A stretch of DNA of 64,000 nt from an uncultured Lachnospiraceae bacterium (GTDB taxonomy: Bacteria; Bacillota; Clostridia; Lachnospirales; Lachnospiraceae), in contig CALWLT010000009.1 in assembly GCA_944381615.1 (NCBI GenBank), forward strand, positions 38,477 to 102,476, read 5' to 3'. The position numbers and the translations under genes are program-made. Shown piece by piece: positions 26,925 through 35,885 of this stretch. Under the pieces are notes generated by a model. That model searched no databases and had not been told where the DNA came from. It saw nothing but the letters and a program-made list of their open reading frames with translations. Position 1 is the stretch's first letter. Every line of letters begins with the position of its first letter.

Positions 26925-28058
26925 CTACTCCCCGGCCGCCATGCCGGCCAGCTTCTGCGCCTTGTACTCGGCATAACGGTGCTGTTCGATCGCGTTGCGA
27001 ATCTCTTCCATCATTTTATTATAAAAATACAAATTATGCAAGACGCATAATCGCATCCCCAGCATTTCTTTTGCCTTAAACAGATGGCGGATATAGGCCC
27101 GCGAATAGGAACGGCAGGCCGGACAGCCGCAGCCCTCCTCGATGGGGCGCGGATCCAGCTCGTATTTTGCGTTCAGCAGATTCAGCTTCCCGTGATTCGT
27201 GTAAACGTGGCTGTGCCGCCCGTTGCGGGACGGATACACGCAGTCGAAGAAATCGACGCCCCGCTCCACCGCCTCCAGGATATTGGCCGGCGTGCCCACG
27301 CCCATCAGGTAAATGGGCTTTTCCTGCGGAAGTTCCGGCACTACCGCATCCAGAATCCGGTACATCTCCTCGTGGCTCTCGCCCACAGCCAGCCCGCCGA
27401 CGGCATAGCCGTCCAGGTCAAGCTCCCGGATGGCCCGCGCGTGGCGGACACGGATATCCTCGTACACCGCCCCCTGGTTGATGCCGAACAGAAGCTGCTC
27501 CCGGTTGATCGTATCCGGCAGGGCGTTCAGCCGCGAGAGCTCGTCCCGGCAGCGCGCCAGCCAGCGCGTCGTGCGCTCCACCGACTGCTCTACGTACGCC
27601 CGGTCCGCCAGGCTGGGCGGACACTCGTCAAACGCCATGGCAATGGTCGAACCCAGATTGGACTGGATCCGCATGCTCTCCTCCGGCCCCATAAAAATGC
27701 GGTGGCCGTCGATGTGAGACTGAAAGTATACGCCCTCTTCCTTGATCTTTCGCAGCCCCGCCAGGGAAAACACCTGAAACCCGCCGGAATCCGTCAGGAT
27801 CGGCCGGTCCCAGTTCATAAAGCGGTGCAGGCCGCCCATGCGGCGGACGATCCCGTCGCCCGGCCGCACATGCAGATGATAGGTGTTGGAGAGCTCCACC
27901 TGCGTGCCGATGGCCCGCAGATCGTCCGTCGAGACGGCGCCCTTGATCGCCGCCACCGTCCCCACATTCATAAACACCGGCGTCTCGATGACCCCGTGGA
28001 CCGTTTTCATCCTGGCCCGCCTGGCCCGCCCGTCCCGGCTTAAAACCTGATATTCCAT
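26925..28058 (-). CDS. tgt: tRNA-guanine transglycosylase
   Basis: A 377-residue enzyme that exchanges guanine-34 for a queuine precursor in GUN-anticodon tRNAs. The catalytic Asp residues are in LTDSGGFQVFSL (D90) and GVDFFDCVYPSRNGRHSH. The zinc site CGCPACRSY..H is in the C-terminal part. The length is normal. It lies between secDF and yajC in the reverse-strand operon. Confidence 0.97.
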   Translation of the reverse strand: MEYQVLSRDGRARRARMKTVHGVIETPVFMNVGTVAAIKGAVSTDDLRAIGTQVELSNTYHLHVRPGDGIVRRMGGLHRFMNWDRPILTDSGGFQVFSLAGLRKIKEEGVYFQSHIDGHRIFMGPEESMRIQSNLGSTIAMAFDECPPSLADRAYVEQSVERTTRWLARCRDELSRLNALPDTINREQLLFGINQGAVYEDIRVRHARAIRELDLDGYAVGGLAVGESHEEMYRILDAVVPELPQEKPIYLMGVGTPANILEAVERGVDFFDCVYPSRNGRHSHVYTNHGKLNLLNAKYELDPRPIEEGCGCPACRSYSRAYIRHLFKAKEMLGMRLCVLHNLYFYNKMMEEIRNAIEQHRYAEYKAQKLAGMAAGE

Positions 28059-28149
28059 ACGCCTCCTGCTTCTGGTCTGTCTCTGTCTCGTCTGATCCGT
28101 ATTTTCCGCGCCTGTTTTCGCCGCGTTCGCGCATCCCCTTCAGGACGCT

Positions 28150-30288
28150 TTATTTCCCGGCCGCCGCCTTTTTGCCGCGCCGCTTGTCAAACTCGTACCA
28201 CATGGAGCTGGCCAGGCAGACGGAAGAATAGGTACCGCACACGATCCCCACCATCAGCGGCAGCGCAAACTCGCGGATGGAGGAAACGCCCATCAGATAC
28301 AGGACGAATACCATGATAAACGTCGTCAGGGACGTGTTGATGCTTCGCGTCAGCGTCTGCGTTACGCTGCGGTCCACGATCTCCTCGATCGTCTGAGACG
28401 GCTCCTTCGTCTTCAGGTTCTCCCGCAGCCGGTCAAAGATAACGATCGTCGCGTTGATCGAATAGCCGACAATCGTCAGCATGCAGGCGATAAAGGTCGA
28501 GCCGACCGACCAGCGGAGCGCCGCGTAGAAGGTCAGCACCACCAGCACGTCATGCACCAGCGCCAGAACCGAGCTGGCGGCAAAGGTAATCCGGCTGAAA
28601 CGGAACCAGATGTAGATCAGCATGCAGATCGTCGAGAACACGACCGCGATGATCGCATCCTGGCGCATCTCCACACTGACCGCGCCGGACACGCTGTCCG
28701 CCGTGATCGTCTCGGGATCCACGCCGAAATTCTCCGCCAGCGCCTGGTTTAACGCCTCCCGCTCTTCCATGCTGAGCGTGCGCGTGCGGATGATGACCTC
28801 GTTGCTGCCGGCCACCTTCTGCGTCTGCGTTCCGGCCTCTTTCGTGATCTCCTCGATTACCGGAACGACCTCCGTCGAGATCTGCTCCAGGCTCAGATCC
28901 TCGTTAAACGTCACATTCGTCGAGGTTCCTCCCTGGAACTCCATGCTGTAATTGAGCGCGCCCTTTCCGGAGGCGGCGTTCATGCCCATGAACGCAAAGC
29001 CGGCCGCGATGACCAGCGCCGAAGCCGCAAAGCAGAACTTGCGCACGCGCAGAAACGGCAGCGGCTTCGACTCCTTCTTGATCCCGTAAAATTTCGCATC
29101 CTGCAGGCCCAGGTTGTAAAAGCAGCGCATGGCGAAACGGGTCACGAACAGCGCCGTCAGCATGGACAGCACGATGCCCAGCGCCAGCGTGGCCGCAAAG
29201 CCCTTGACCGTGCCGGTGCCGCGCCAGAACAGCACGGCCGCCGCGATCAGCGTCGTCACATTGCCGTCGATAATCGCGGAAAGCGCCCGGGAAAAGCCGG
29301 TTTTCATCGCGGAATCCACCGTCTTGCCGACTCCGATCTCTTCCTTGATGCGCGTAAAGATAATGACGTTGGCGTCCACAGCCATTCCGATGGAAAGGAT
29401 GATACCGGCCACGCCCGGCAGCGTCAGCGTAATCTCAAACGCCACCAGCAGAAGCAGAATCAGGCCCACATACAGGCACAGCGCCAGCGACGCCGCCAGG
29501 CCGGGGATGCGGTACACCGCGATCATGAATACGACAACGATGAGAAATCCGACCAGGCCGGCCATCAGGCTGGTGGAGATCGCCGTCTGTCCCAGTCTGG
29601 CCCCTACCACATTCGAGCGCAGCTCCTCCAGCTCCAGGGAAAGGGAGCCGATGCGGATGGTCGAAGCCAGATTGTTGGCTTCCTCATAATCCGCCATGCC
29701 GTCGATGGAGCACTGCCCGCCCGTGATCGGCTCCTGCACGATAGGCGCCGAGATGACCTGATTGTCATAGACAATGTAGATCGGCTGTCCCACGCCGTTC
29801 GTCGTCGCCTCGGCGAAGGCCTCCGTCCCCGTCTCATTAAAGGTCAGGGAAACCACATACTCGCGCACGCCGGCGGAATCCTCCCGGATCCCGGCCTCCG
29901 CGCTCGCCACCTGCGTTCCGTCCAGAATCTGATTGCCCTCTGCGTCCACGAAGATCAGAGAACCGGGTTTTCCCAGCTCCTGCAGGATCGCATTGGCATC
30001 CGATACGCCCGGAATATCCACGTTAATGCGGTCGTTTCCTTCCTGATAAACCTCTGACTCCGTGCTGTAATTCTGCACTCTCTGCTGCAGCTTGTAAACC
30101 GTGTCCGCCATGTCCTCCGCGGACGGGTTTTCCTCCTTCGCCTGGTAGGTAATGCTGACGCCGCCCGCCAGGTCCAGGCCCAGCTTGATCTGATTCATAT
30201 TGGCATAGCCGAAATATCCGGCGATTCCGATCACGATCAGCAGGATCAGGAGCCCCAAAAGCCCCTTTCCACTCTTTTCTTTCATCAC
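28150..30288 (-). CDS. secDF: fused protein translocase SecDF
   Basis: A 712-residue SecD-SecF fusion, with about twelve membrane segments. Residues 1-390 are SecD-like (an N-terminal membrane segment, extracytoplasmic domain, then GLVGFLIVVVFMIAVYRIPG and the AVDANVIIFTRIKEE motif). Residues 410-712 are SecF-like (SVGSTFIACMLTIVGYSINATIVIFDRLREN). It uses proton motive force to help secretion through SecYEG. Fusion of the two genes is common in Firmicutes. It follows scfB by 33 bases in the same direction. Confidence 0.95.
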   Translation of the reverse strand: MMKEKSGKGLLGLLILLIVIGIAGYFGYANMNQIKLGLDLAGGVSITYQAKEENPSAEDMADTVYKLQQRVQNYSTESEVYQEGNDRINVDIPGVSDANAILQELGKPGSLIFVDAEGNQILDGTQVASAEAGIREDSAGVREYVVSLTFNETGTEAFAEATTNGVGQPIYIVYDNQVISAPIVQEPITGGQCSIDGMADYEEANNLASTIRIGSLSLELEELRSNVVGARLGQTAISTSLMAGLVGFLIVVVFMIAVYRIPGLAASLALCLYVGLILLLLVAFEITLTLPGVAGIILSIGMAVDANVIIFTRIKEEIGVGKTVDSAMKTGFSRALSAIIDGNVTTLIAAAVLFWRGTGTVKGFAATLALGIVLSMLTALFVTRFAMRCFYNLGLQDAKFYGIKKESKPLPFLRVRKFCFAASALVIAAGFAFMGMNAASGKGALNYSMEFQGGTSTNVTFNEDLSLEQISTEVVPVIEEITKEAGTQTQKVAGSNEVIIRTRTLSMEEREALNQALAENFGVDPETITADSVSGAVSVEMRQDAIIAVVFSTICMLIYIWFRFSRITFAASSVLALVHDVLVVLTFYAALRWSVGSTFIACMLTIVGYSINATIVIFDRLRENLKTKEPSQTIEEIVDRSVTQTLTRSINTSLTTFIMVFVLYLMGVSSIREFALPLMVGIVCGTYSSVCLASSMWYEFDKRRGKKAAAGK

Positions 30289-30321
30289 TGATTCTCCTTT
30301 TTACCGGCCGTTATTCTTCTC

Positions 30322-31719
30322 TTACGCTTCCTCCGCCAGAGCCGCCCGGATCATAATCGCGCACTCAATCCGCTTCTTCTGCATCTCGCAGCCGATGTCG
30401 TAGGCGTCCGTGATCGAGCCGTGGAAATTCCAGGAGTTGGCCGCGCAGCCGCCGCTGCAGTAAAACCGCGCGAAGCAGTCCCGGCATTTCTCCTTGGCAT
30501 AGACGTTGCACAGCTTAAATTCGTCGCGCACCGCCGTGTTCGTCACGCCCTCGTCCACATTTCCCAAAAGGAAGGCCTCGTTGCCCACGAACTGATGGCA
30601 GGGGTAGAGATCGCCCCACGGCGTGACCGCCAGATACTCGGTTCCCGAACCGCAGCCGGACAGGCGCTTTGCCACGCACGGCCCCTGGTTCAGATCAATC
30701 ATAAAATGGAAGAAGGTAAAGCCCCGCCCCTCTTTCCAGCGCTTCACATACTCGGCCGCCAGCCGGTCATACTGCTCCATGATAACCGGCAGATCCTCCT
30801 CGCGGATGGCGTACGGCTCCTCCGGCGGCGCCACCACCGGCTCCACGGAAACCTTTTTAAAGCCCAGATCCGCAAAGTGCAGCACATCCTCGGAAAAATC
30901 CAGATTCCCGCGGGTAAAAGTCCCCCGCACGAAATAATCCCGCGTCCCGCGGCTTTTTGCGAATTTCTGAAATTTGGGGACGATCAGATCGTAGCTTCCC
31001 TTTCCGTTGCGGAACGGGCGCATCCGGTCGTTGACCTCGCGGCGGCCGTCCAGGCTCAGCACCACGTTGCTCATCTCGCGGTTGCAGAACTCCATTATCT
31101 CGTCGTTTAAAAGCACGCCGTTCGTCGTCAGCGTAAAGCGGAACTTCTTTCCGTGCGCCTCCTCCTGGGAACGGCCGTATTCGACCAGCTGCTTTACGAC
31201 CTCCCAGTTCATCAGCGGCTCGCCGCCGAAAAAGTCCACCTCCAGATTGCGCCGCGCCCCGGAATTGGCGATCAGGAAATCCAGCGCCTTCTTTCCGACC
31301 TCAAAGCTCATCAGCGCGCGCCGCCCGTGGTACTCGCCCTCCTCGGCAAAGCAGTACCGGCAGGCCAGGTTGCAGTCGTGCGCCACATGCAGGCAGAGCG
31401 CCTTGACCACCGTCCGGCGCTTTTTAAAATCTGTCACATACTCCCGGTATACGTCCGCCGTAAAAAGCTCTTCCCGGTCAATCAGCTCCTGGATATCCGC
31501 GAGCGCCTCCCCGATCTCCTGCCCGCTGTAGCGATCCGAAAGCGCATTCTTTACCTGCGCGCAAAGTTCCTCCGGGAGCGGCGCGGGCTTTTCCATATCC
31601 GGCACGCGCTCCGCCAGGACCTGCACCGCGTCGTAGATCAGCGGATCCACCGAATGCACCGCCCCGCTGTTGACATCCAGCACCAGGTAATAGCCGTTGT
31701 TCACATATTGATGAATCAC
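30322..31719 (-). CDS. scfB: SCIFF peptide maturase, radical SAM/SPASM
   Basis: A 465-residue radical SAM protein. Residues 1-95 look like a peptide-recognition region; the SAM-cluster motif is CNLACRYC (C116, C120, C123). The C-terminal SPASM region holds the auxiliary-cluster cysteines (CGSGTEYLAVTPWGDLYPC, CNVYAKEKCRDCFARFYCSGGC). In known systems ScfB installs thioether cross-links between Cys and other residues of the SCIFF precursor, giving a ranthipeptide. The precursor gene scfA lies 123 bases upstream in the same direction, separated by a hairpin. Confidence 0.95.
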   Translation of the reverse strand: MIHQYVNNGYYLVLDVNSGAVHSVDPLIYDAVQVLAERVPDMEKPAPLPEELCAQVKNALSDRYSGQEIGEALADIQELIDREELFTADVYREYVTDFKKRRTVVKALCLHVAHDCNLACRYCFAEEGEYHGRRALMSFEVGKKALDFLIANSGARRNLEVDFFGGEPLMNWEVVKQLVEYGRSQEEAHGKKFRFTLTTNGVLLNDEIMEFCNREMSNVVLSLDGRREVNDRMRPFRNGKGSYDLIVPKFQKFAKSRGTRDYFVRGTFTRGNLDFSEDVLHFADLGFKKVSVEPVVAPPEEPYAIREEDLPVIMEQYDRLAAEYVKRWKEGRGFTFFHFMIDLNQGPCVAKRLSGCGSGTEYLAVTPWGDLYPCHQFVGNEAFLLGNVDEGVTNTAVRDEFKLCNVYAKEKCRDCFARFYCSGGCAANSWNFHGSITDAYDIGCEMQKKRIECAIMIRAALAEEA

Positions 31720-31746
31720 TCTTTTTCTCCTTATCCAGACATACGT

Positions 31747-31800
31747 AGGCAGACAACACCGCCCCCGCTTTCCGGCCGCAGGTCCCGGTCTTGTCTGCCT
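31747..31800 (-). promoter_or_regulatory. hairpin between scfA and scfB
   Basis: Perfect 10-base arms AGGCAGACAA (31747-31756) and TTGTCTGCCT (31791-31800) enclose a GC-rich loop. There is no U-tract, so partial termination or mRNA processing that favours the precursor over the maturase is plausible. Confidence 0.55.
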
Positions 31801-31842
31801 CTTGGGTTAAAACTCATTCACTTGTCCCGATAAACGGATCCT

Positions 31843-31989
31843 TTAGCGATTCTGATTCTCGCAGCTCTGATTTCCCACCGTGCAGGACGTCTTGCACGCA
31901 GACTGGCAGGAGGTCTGGCATTCGCCGCAGCCGCCCTTCTTCATGCTCTCCTTCAGGGTATTCGCGCTCAGTGTCTTTACATGCTTCAT
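31843..31989 (-). CDS. scfA: SCIFF ranthipeptide precursor
   Basis: A 48-residue peptide. It starts MKHVKTLSANTLKESMKKGG and then has exactly six cysteines (C21, C24, C28, C32, C36, C43) spaced with Thr, Ser and Ala, which is the six-cysteines-in-forty-five pattern. The ribosome site is AAGGAGGAGATAGAGCG, and a clear promoter lies upstream. The mature product of SCIFF loci is a thioether-linked peptide made by ScfB, and its biological role is still debated. It heads the scfA-scfB-secDF-tgt-yajC block. Confidence 0.95.
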   Translation of the reverse strand: MKHVKTLSANTLKESMKKGGCGECQTSCQSACKTSCTVGNQSCENQNR

Positions 31990-32042
31990 CGCTCTATCTC
32001 CTCCTTCTATAAAATAATGTTTCTTCCAAAAAGTACTACCGA

Positions 32043-32071
32043 ATTATATCATATGTTTTTCCCCAGCGCAA
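32043..32071 (-). promoter_or_regulatory. scfA promoter
   Basis: TTGCGC (32066-32071), 17-base spacer, TATAAT (32043-32048) on the reverse strand, about 55 bases before the scfA start codon. Confidence 0.78.
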
Positions 32072-32141
32072 GCAAAACCACATATCGCGCCGCCCCGGCG
32101 AATATATTGAAACCAAACTGAAACCTGTGAAAGGAACTCCC

Positions 32142-32501
32142 ATGGAAAAATCCATTCTGCGGATCCTCCTTGGCGCCCTGCTTGCCGCCTATCTCGTCAC
32201 AGCCCTTCTTCTTCTGGGACTGGCCTTCGGGCTCTACCGCCTGCAGCTTGACGAAAGCCAGATAAGCCTCGGCGTCAGCGCCGTCTATATTGCCGCCTGT
32301 CTCATCGGAGGCATCGTAGCCGGAAAACGGGCGCGTTCGCGCCGCTTTCTCTGGGGGCTCGCCTGCGGATCCGTTTACTTCCTGATTCTCCTGGGCCTTA
32401 CCTATGCCTTTCAGAACGGATTTCACTCGGACGCCAGGGAGATCGCCCTCTCCTTTCTCATGTGCGCCGGAGCCGGAACGCTGGGCGGGATGATCAGCTG
32501 A
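32142..32501 (+). CDS. TIGR04086-family four-helix membrane protein
   Basis: A 119-residue protein with four predicted membrane segments (about residues 8-28, 42-62, 70-92 and 100-118), of the TIGR04086/YrzE-like type often found near SCIFF genes in Clostridia. The start at MEKSILRILLG follows AAAGGAACTCCC; a GTG five codons upstream is an alternative. It is divergent from scfA. The function is unknown. Confidence 0.75.
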   Translation: MEKSILRILLGALLAAYLVTALLLLGLAFGLYRLQLDESQISLGVSAVYIAACLIGGIVAGKRARSRRFLWGLACGSVYFLILLGLTYAFQNGFHSDAREIALSFLMCAGAGTLGGMIS

Positions 32502-32502
32502 C

Positions 32503-32531
32503 TTGCGAAATGCGCGCCTCCCCTTTATAAT
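32503..32531 (+). promoter_or_regulatory. coaW promoter
   Basis: TTGCGA, 17-base spacer, TATAAT, beginning right after the stop codon of the upstream membrane protein gene. Confidence 0.8.
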
Positions 32532-32583
32532 AAAAGCAGTCAAACATTCTGAGCTTTTCAGCGAAAAGGAGGCGCGCTGCCAT

Positions 32584-33432
32584 ATGGGCATCATACTGGG
32601 AATCGATATCGGCGGATCCGCCACAAAGGCGGCCGGAATTGACGAAAACAACACTCTGATCGGAACGCTGCGCGTGACTGCGGATCATCCGCGGACCAGC
32701 GCCTACGGCGTCCTGGGACGTTTTCTGGAAGAACATCATCTGAAAACGGGCGATATCAGCCGGATTGCCCTCACGGGGCTCGGCTCAACCTTCTTCGACG
32801 GCGATCTGGCCTCTATCCCTACCGTCTGCGTCGCGGAAATTGACTCCATCGCCCGCGGCGGGCTGTCGATCGCGGGCCTTGCGCGCGCCCTCGTCGTCAG
32901 CATGGGCACCGGCACGGCCTTCATCCGCGCAGACGGGGAAAATATTCTCCATCTGGGAGGAAGCGGGGTCGGTGGCGGCACGCTCTGCGGCCTGGGGAAG
33001 CGCTTTCTCGGCACCGGAAACGTCCCGCAGCTCTCCGCCCTCGCTTCGGCCGGGGACCGCGCGAAGGCCGATCTGACCATCGCCGATCTGCAGGCGCGCG
33101 AAATCCCGGGACTGACCTCCCGCCTGACCGCCTCCAATTTTGGCAGAGAAACAGGCGGCTCCTCGCCTGCCGACGAGGCCGCCGCCCTCTTTAACATGAT
33201 CTACGAGACCGTCGGCGTAATGGCCGCCTTTGCACTCTCCCGGGATTCCATCCGCGACGTCGTGCTGACCGGATCTCTGGCCTCGCTGCCGCAGGCAAAA
33301 GAAACCTTTGACGTCTTCAACAGCCTGCCGCAGGTCTTTGGCCCGCGCTACCTCATTCCTGAGAACGCCGCCTTTGCCACGGCCATCGGAGCGGCCCAAA
33401 GCCTTCTTTCCCCAAATCCGCAAATTCCGTGA
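32584..33432 (+). CDS. coaW: type II pantothenate kinase
   Basis: A 282-residue ASKHA-fold kinase resembling staphylococcal/eukaryotic-type PanK, which phosphorylates pantothenate in CoA synthesis. Phosphate-binding loops are GIDIGGSATKAAG at the N-terminus and VVSMGTGTAF and GGSGVGGGTLCGLG in the middle. The start MGIILGIDIGG follows AAAAGGAGG by 11 bases. The last 80 bases overlap the 3' end of lspA on the other strand. Confidence 0.88.
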   Translation: MGIILGIDIGGSATKAAGIDENNTLIGTLRVTADHPRTSAYGVLGRFLEEHHLKTGDISRIALTGLGSTFFDGDLASIPTVCVAEIDSIARGGLSIAGLARALVVSMGTGTAFIRADGENILHLGGSGVGGGTLCGLGKRFLGTGNVPQLSALASAGDRAKADLTIADLQAREIPGLTSRLTASNFGRETGGSSPADEAAALFNMIYETVGVMAAFALSRDSIRDVVLTGSLASLPQAKETFDVFNSLPQVFGPRYLIPENAAFATAIGAAQSLLSPNPQIP

Positions 33433-33868
33433 CGCCCAGGATCAGGCTACCCGCCAGGATGCACAGATCGCCCAGGTTAAAGACGACTTTTTTCAGGATC
33501 CCGATCCGGAAATTCAGATAATCCACCACATAGCCGCGCCGGAGCCGATCGCACAGATTGCTGAGCGCCCCCGCCGTCAGGAGCGCAAACCCCAGCTTCT
33601 CTCCCGTCCTGCTTCCCCGCCTCGTCAGAAGCCAGAACAGCGCGCCGGCGCTGGCGGAAGTAAAGACCAGAGGAAGCTGGCGCACCAGCTCGGGTTTCTT
33701 CTCCAGAAACCCGAAACAGAATCCCCGGTTATGGTTCCGGTAAAGCCGGATCTTTCCCCCGCCTTTCTGTGCGTCCCGCGGAAACGCCGCGGGATCCTGC
33801 GCCTCAATCCGCTCCTTGCATACATAATCCAGGCCAAACAGGCCCGCTGCCAATCCCAGATATTTCAT
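33353..33868 (-). CDS. lspA: signal peptidase II (prolipoprotein)
   Basis: A 171-residue membrane aspartyl protease with four hydrophobic segments. Conserved blocks are visible: NHNRGFCFGF, NLCDRLRRGYVVDYLNF and FNLGDLCILAG, with the conserved Asp residues. The usual FNxAD reads FNLGD. It would cleave lipoprotein signal peptides. The start MKYLGLAAG follows GGAGGAAGCG. The C-terminal tail (about 27 residues) is encoded antisense to the coaW C-terminus. Confidence 0.87.
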   Translation of the reverse strand: MKYLGLAAGLFGLDYVCKERIEAQDPAAFPRDAQKGGGKIRLYRNHNRGFCFGFLEKKPELVRQLPLVFTSASAGALFWLLTRRGSRTGEKLGFALLTAGALSNLCDRLRRGYVVDYLNFRIGILKKVVFNLGDLCILAGSLILGVTEFADLGKEGFGPLRWPWQRRRSQE

Positions 33869-33955
33869 CGCTTCCTCCATCTCCCTTCTCTATTGTTTCC
33901 GGTATTCCCGATTCTACTCCCGCATATCATAAACAAAACGCTGCCGGAGGCGTCC

Positions 33956-35758
33956 ATGGCCAGCCAGTCGGATCCGTTTTCCGAAGAAACCGCCGCCTTT
34001 ATCGTTCCCATCTATCCCTACGACGTGCCGCGCATTTTAGAATCATCCGATTCTCTCTTTGATTTTGTGAGTCCCGAATATCTGATCCGCTACCGGCCGC
34101 TTCGCGACGTCCTGCCGCTGTCCGCCGCCCGCGAAGGCTATGAATCCATCCCCAACCTCTACGCCCTGCTCGACTCCTCCATCCCGGATCTGACAGGCAT
34201 CCGCCAGACGCTTGCGGCGCCCCGCCTGGGAAACGGCGGAGCCGGCGCGCTGATCGGCATCGTGGACACCGGCATCGACTATACAAGCCCGCTTTTTCGC
34301 GATCCGGACGGCAAAACGCGCATCCTGGGGCTCTGGGATCAGACCGTTCCCGGCCCCGGCCTCGCCGGTTCCGGGCCGCTGGAAGCCATCCGCTACGGAA
34401 CCGTCTACCGCAAAGAGGATCTGGATCAGGCGCTCGCATCGCCCGATCCGCTCTCGGCCGTCCCCTCGCTGGACAGCGACGGCCACGGCACCAGAATGGC
34501 CGCGGCGGCGGCCGGATATTCGGAAGATCCGGCATTTTCCGGCGCCGCCCCGCAGGCCGGGCTTCTGATCGTCCGCCTCCGGCCGGCCAGCCAGTATCTG
34601 CGCGATTTCTACCTGATCCGGGACGGCGTCCCCGCCTTTCAGGAAAACGACATCATGCTGGGCGTCAAATACCTGCTTTCCGCCGCCCGGGCATTGAACC
34701 GCCCGCTCGTCATCCTGCTGGGGCTGGGGACCAACACGGGCAGCCACAACGGCACCTCGCCGCTGGCGCTCTACCTCGCCTCCCAGAACCGCTCCGGCGG
34801 CCTTGTCATCGTCACGGCCGCCGGCAACGAAACCGGCTTCGGGCACCACTACCGGGGACGCACAAAAACCGAAGAAACCTTTGAAGACGTGGAGCTTCGG
34901 GTCGGCGAAGAGGAAACCGGGTTTACCCTGGAATTCTGGGCGCGCGAATCCGAACTCTACAGCGTCGGATTCCTCTCTCCCTCCGGCGAAGAAACCGGCC
35001 GCCTGTCCGTCTCGGGCGATCCGGAGCGCCGCCTCTCCTTCCTCCTGGAGCCGACGGAGATCACGCTGACCTATGCCGCTTCCGAAGCCGCTACCGGCAG
35101 CGAGCTCATCCTCATGCGCTTTTATCTCCCCTCCCCCGGCATCTGGAAAATCCGCGTCTTTCACACGCTTTCCATTCAGGGGGAATACCACATGTGGCTG
35201 CCTGTCCGGGGCTTTATCTCCGACCGGACGTTTTTCCTGCGCCCGGATCCGGACGCCACGATTACCGATCCCGGCAATGCGGCCGCTCTCATTACCGCAG
35301 CCGCCTACAATCCGGAAACCGGCGGGATCTGCCTGCATTCCAGCCGCGGCTTTACCCGGACCGGCGCCATCAAGCCCGATCTGGCCGCGCCCGGCGCCTT
35401 CCCGCCCGCGGACGCCGCGCTGTTTCCCGCGTCCGGCCAAACGGAAGCGGATGGCGCAGCCCTCACTCCCGAATCCGAAACGGATTTTTCCTCTCTGCGC
35501 GACCAGCTTTTTGACCCGGCCGCACGGCCGCCGGAAACCTGCACCACCTCCCTGGCCGCTGCCTGCACGGCCGGCGCCTGCGCCATCCTCCTGTCATGGG
35601 CCGTCTCCAGCCAGAACGCCTACGTCGTCAACACGCCGGTCGCCAAGTCCATCCTGATCCGCGGCGCCAGACGCCGACCCGGCGCCGTCTATCCCAACCG
35701 GGAATGGGGCTACGGCATCCTCGATCTGTACCAGTCCTTTCTCGCCATGCGGGACTGA
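33956..35758 (+). CDS. Csp-like S8 family serine peptidase
   Basis: A 600-residue subtilase without an obvious signal peptide, resembling clostridial CspA/B/C proteases by its size and by the large insert between the His and Ser blocks. The catalytic Asp is in GIVDTGIDYTSPLF and the His in DSDGHGTRMAAAAAG; the oxyanion Asn is in TAAGNETGF. The Ser block reads ETCTTSLAAACTAGA instead of GTSxAxP, so the Ser is kept but the flanking Gly and Pro are lost. The start follows CGGAGG by five bases. A role in spore germination or other proteolysis is possible but unproven; activity may be reduced. Confidence 0.85.
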   Translation: MASQSDPFSEETAAFIVPIYPYDVPRILESSDSLFDFVSPEYLIRYRPLRDVLPLSAAREGYESIPNLYALLDSSIPDLTGIRQTLAAPRLGNGGAGALIGIVDTGIDYTSPLFRDPDGKTRILGLWDQTVPGPGLAGSGPLEAIRYGTVYRKEDLDQALASPDPLSAVPSLDSDGHGTRMAAAAAGYSEDPAFSGAAPQAGLLIVRLRPASQYLRDFYLIRDGVPAFQENDIMLGVKYLLSAARALNRPLVILLGLGTNTGSHNGTSPLALYLASQNRSGGLVIVTAAGNETGFGHHYRGRTKTEETFEDVELRVGEEETGFTLEFWARESELYSVGFLSPSGEETGRLSVSGDPERRLSFLLEPTEITLTYAASEAATGSELILMRFYLPSPGIWKIRVFHTLSIQGEYHMWLPVRGFISDRTFFLRPDPDATITDPGNAAALITAAAYNPETGGICLHSSRGFTRTGAIKPDLAAPGAFPPADAALFPASGQTEADGAALTPESETDFSSLRDQLFDPAARPPETCTTSLAAACTAGACAILLSWAVSSQNAYVVNTPVAKSILIRGARRRPGAVYPNREWGYGILDLYQSFLAMRD

Positions 35759-35820
35759 CGCATCATCCGCATCGACCCGAACGCCCGGATCCAGTCCTTC
35801 CTCGCCATGCGGGACTGACG
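35731..35820. repeat. 30-bp direct duplication of the protease gene 3' end
   Basis: Bases 35731-35760 (the last nine sense codons, TGA and CG) recur at 35791-35820 with one mismatch and a 60-base period. The second copy lies beyond the stop codon. Confidence 0.92.
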
Positions 35821-35885
35821 TTTCCCCGCCGGAACGCTTCCCGGGCTCCTCCGGCCCGCCGGGGCGCGAACCGTTTCCCGGCCGC

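Noticed and set aside
33308..33955. 216-residue N-terminal extension of the Csp-like protease
   Set aside because: The extension runs antisense to lspA and overlaps coaW; the ATG at 33956 has a good ribosome site and matches the domain start.
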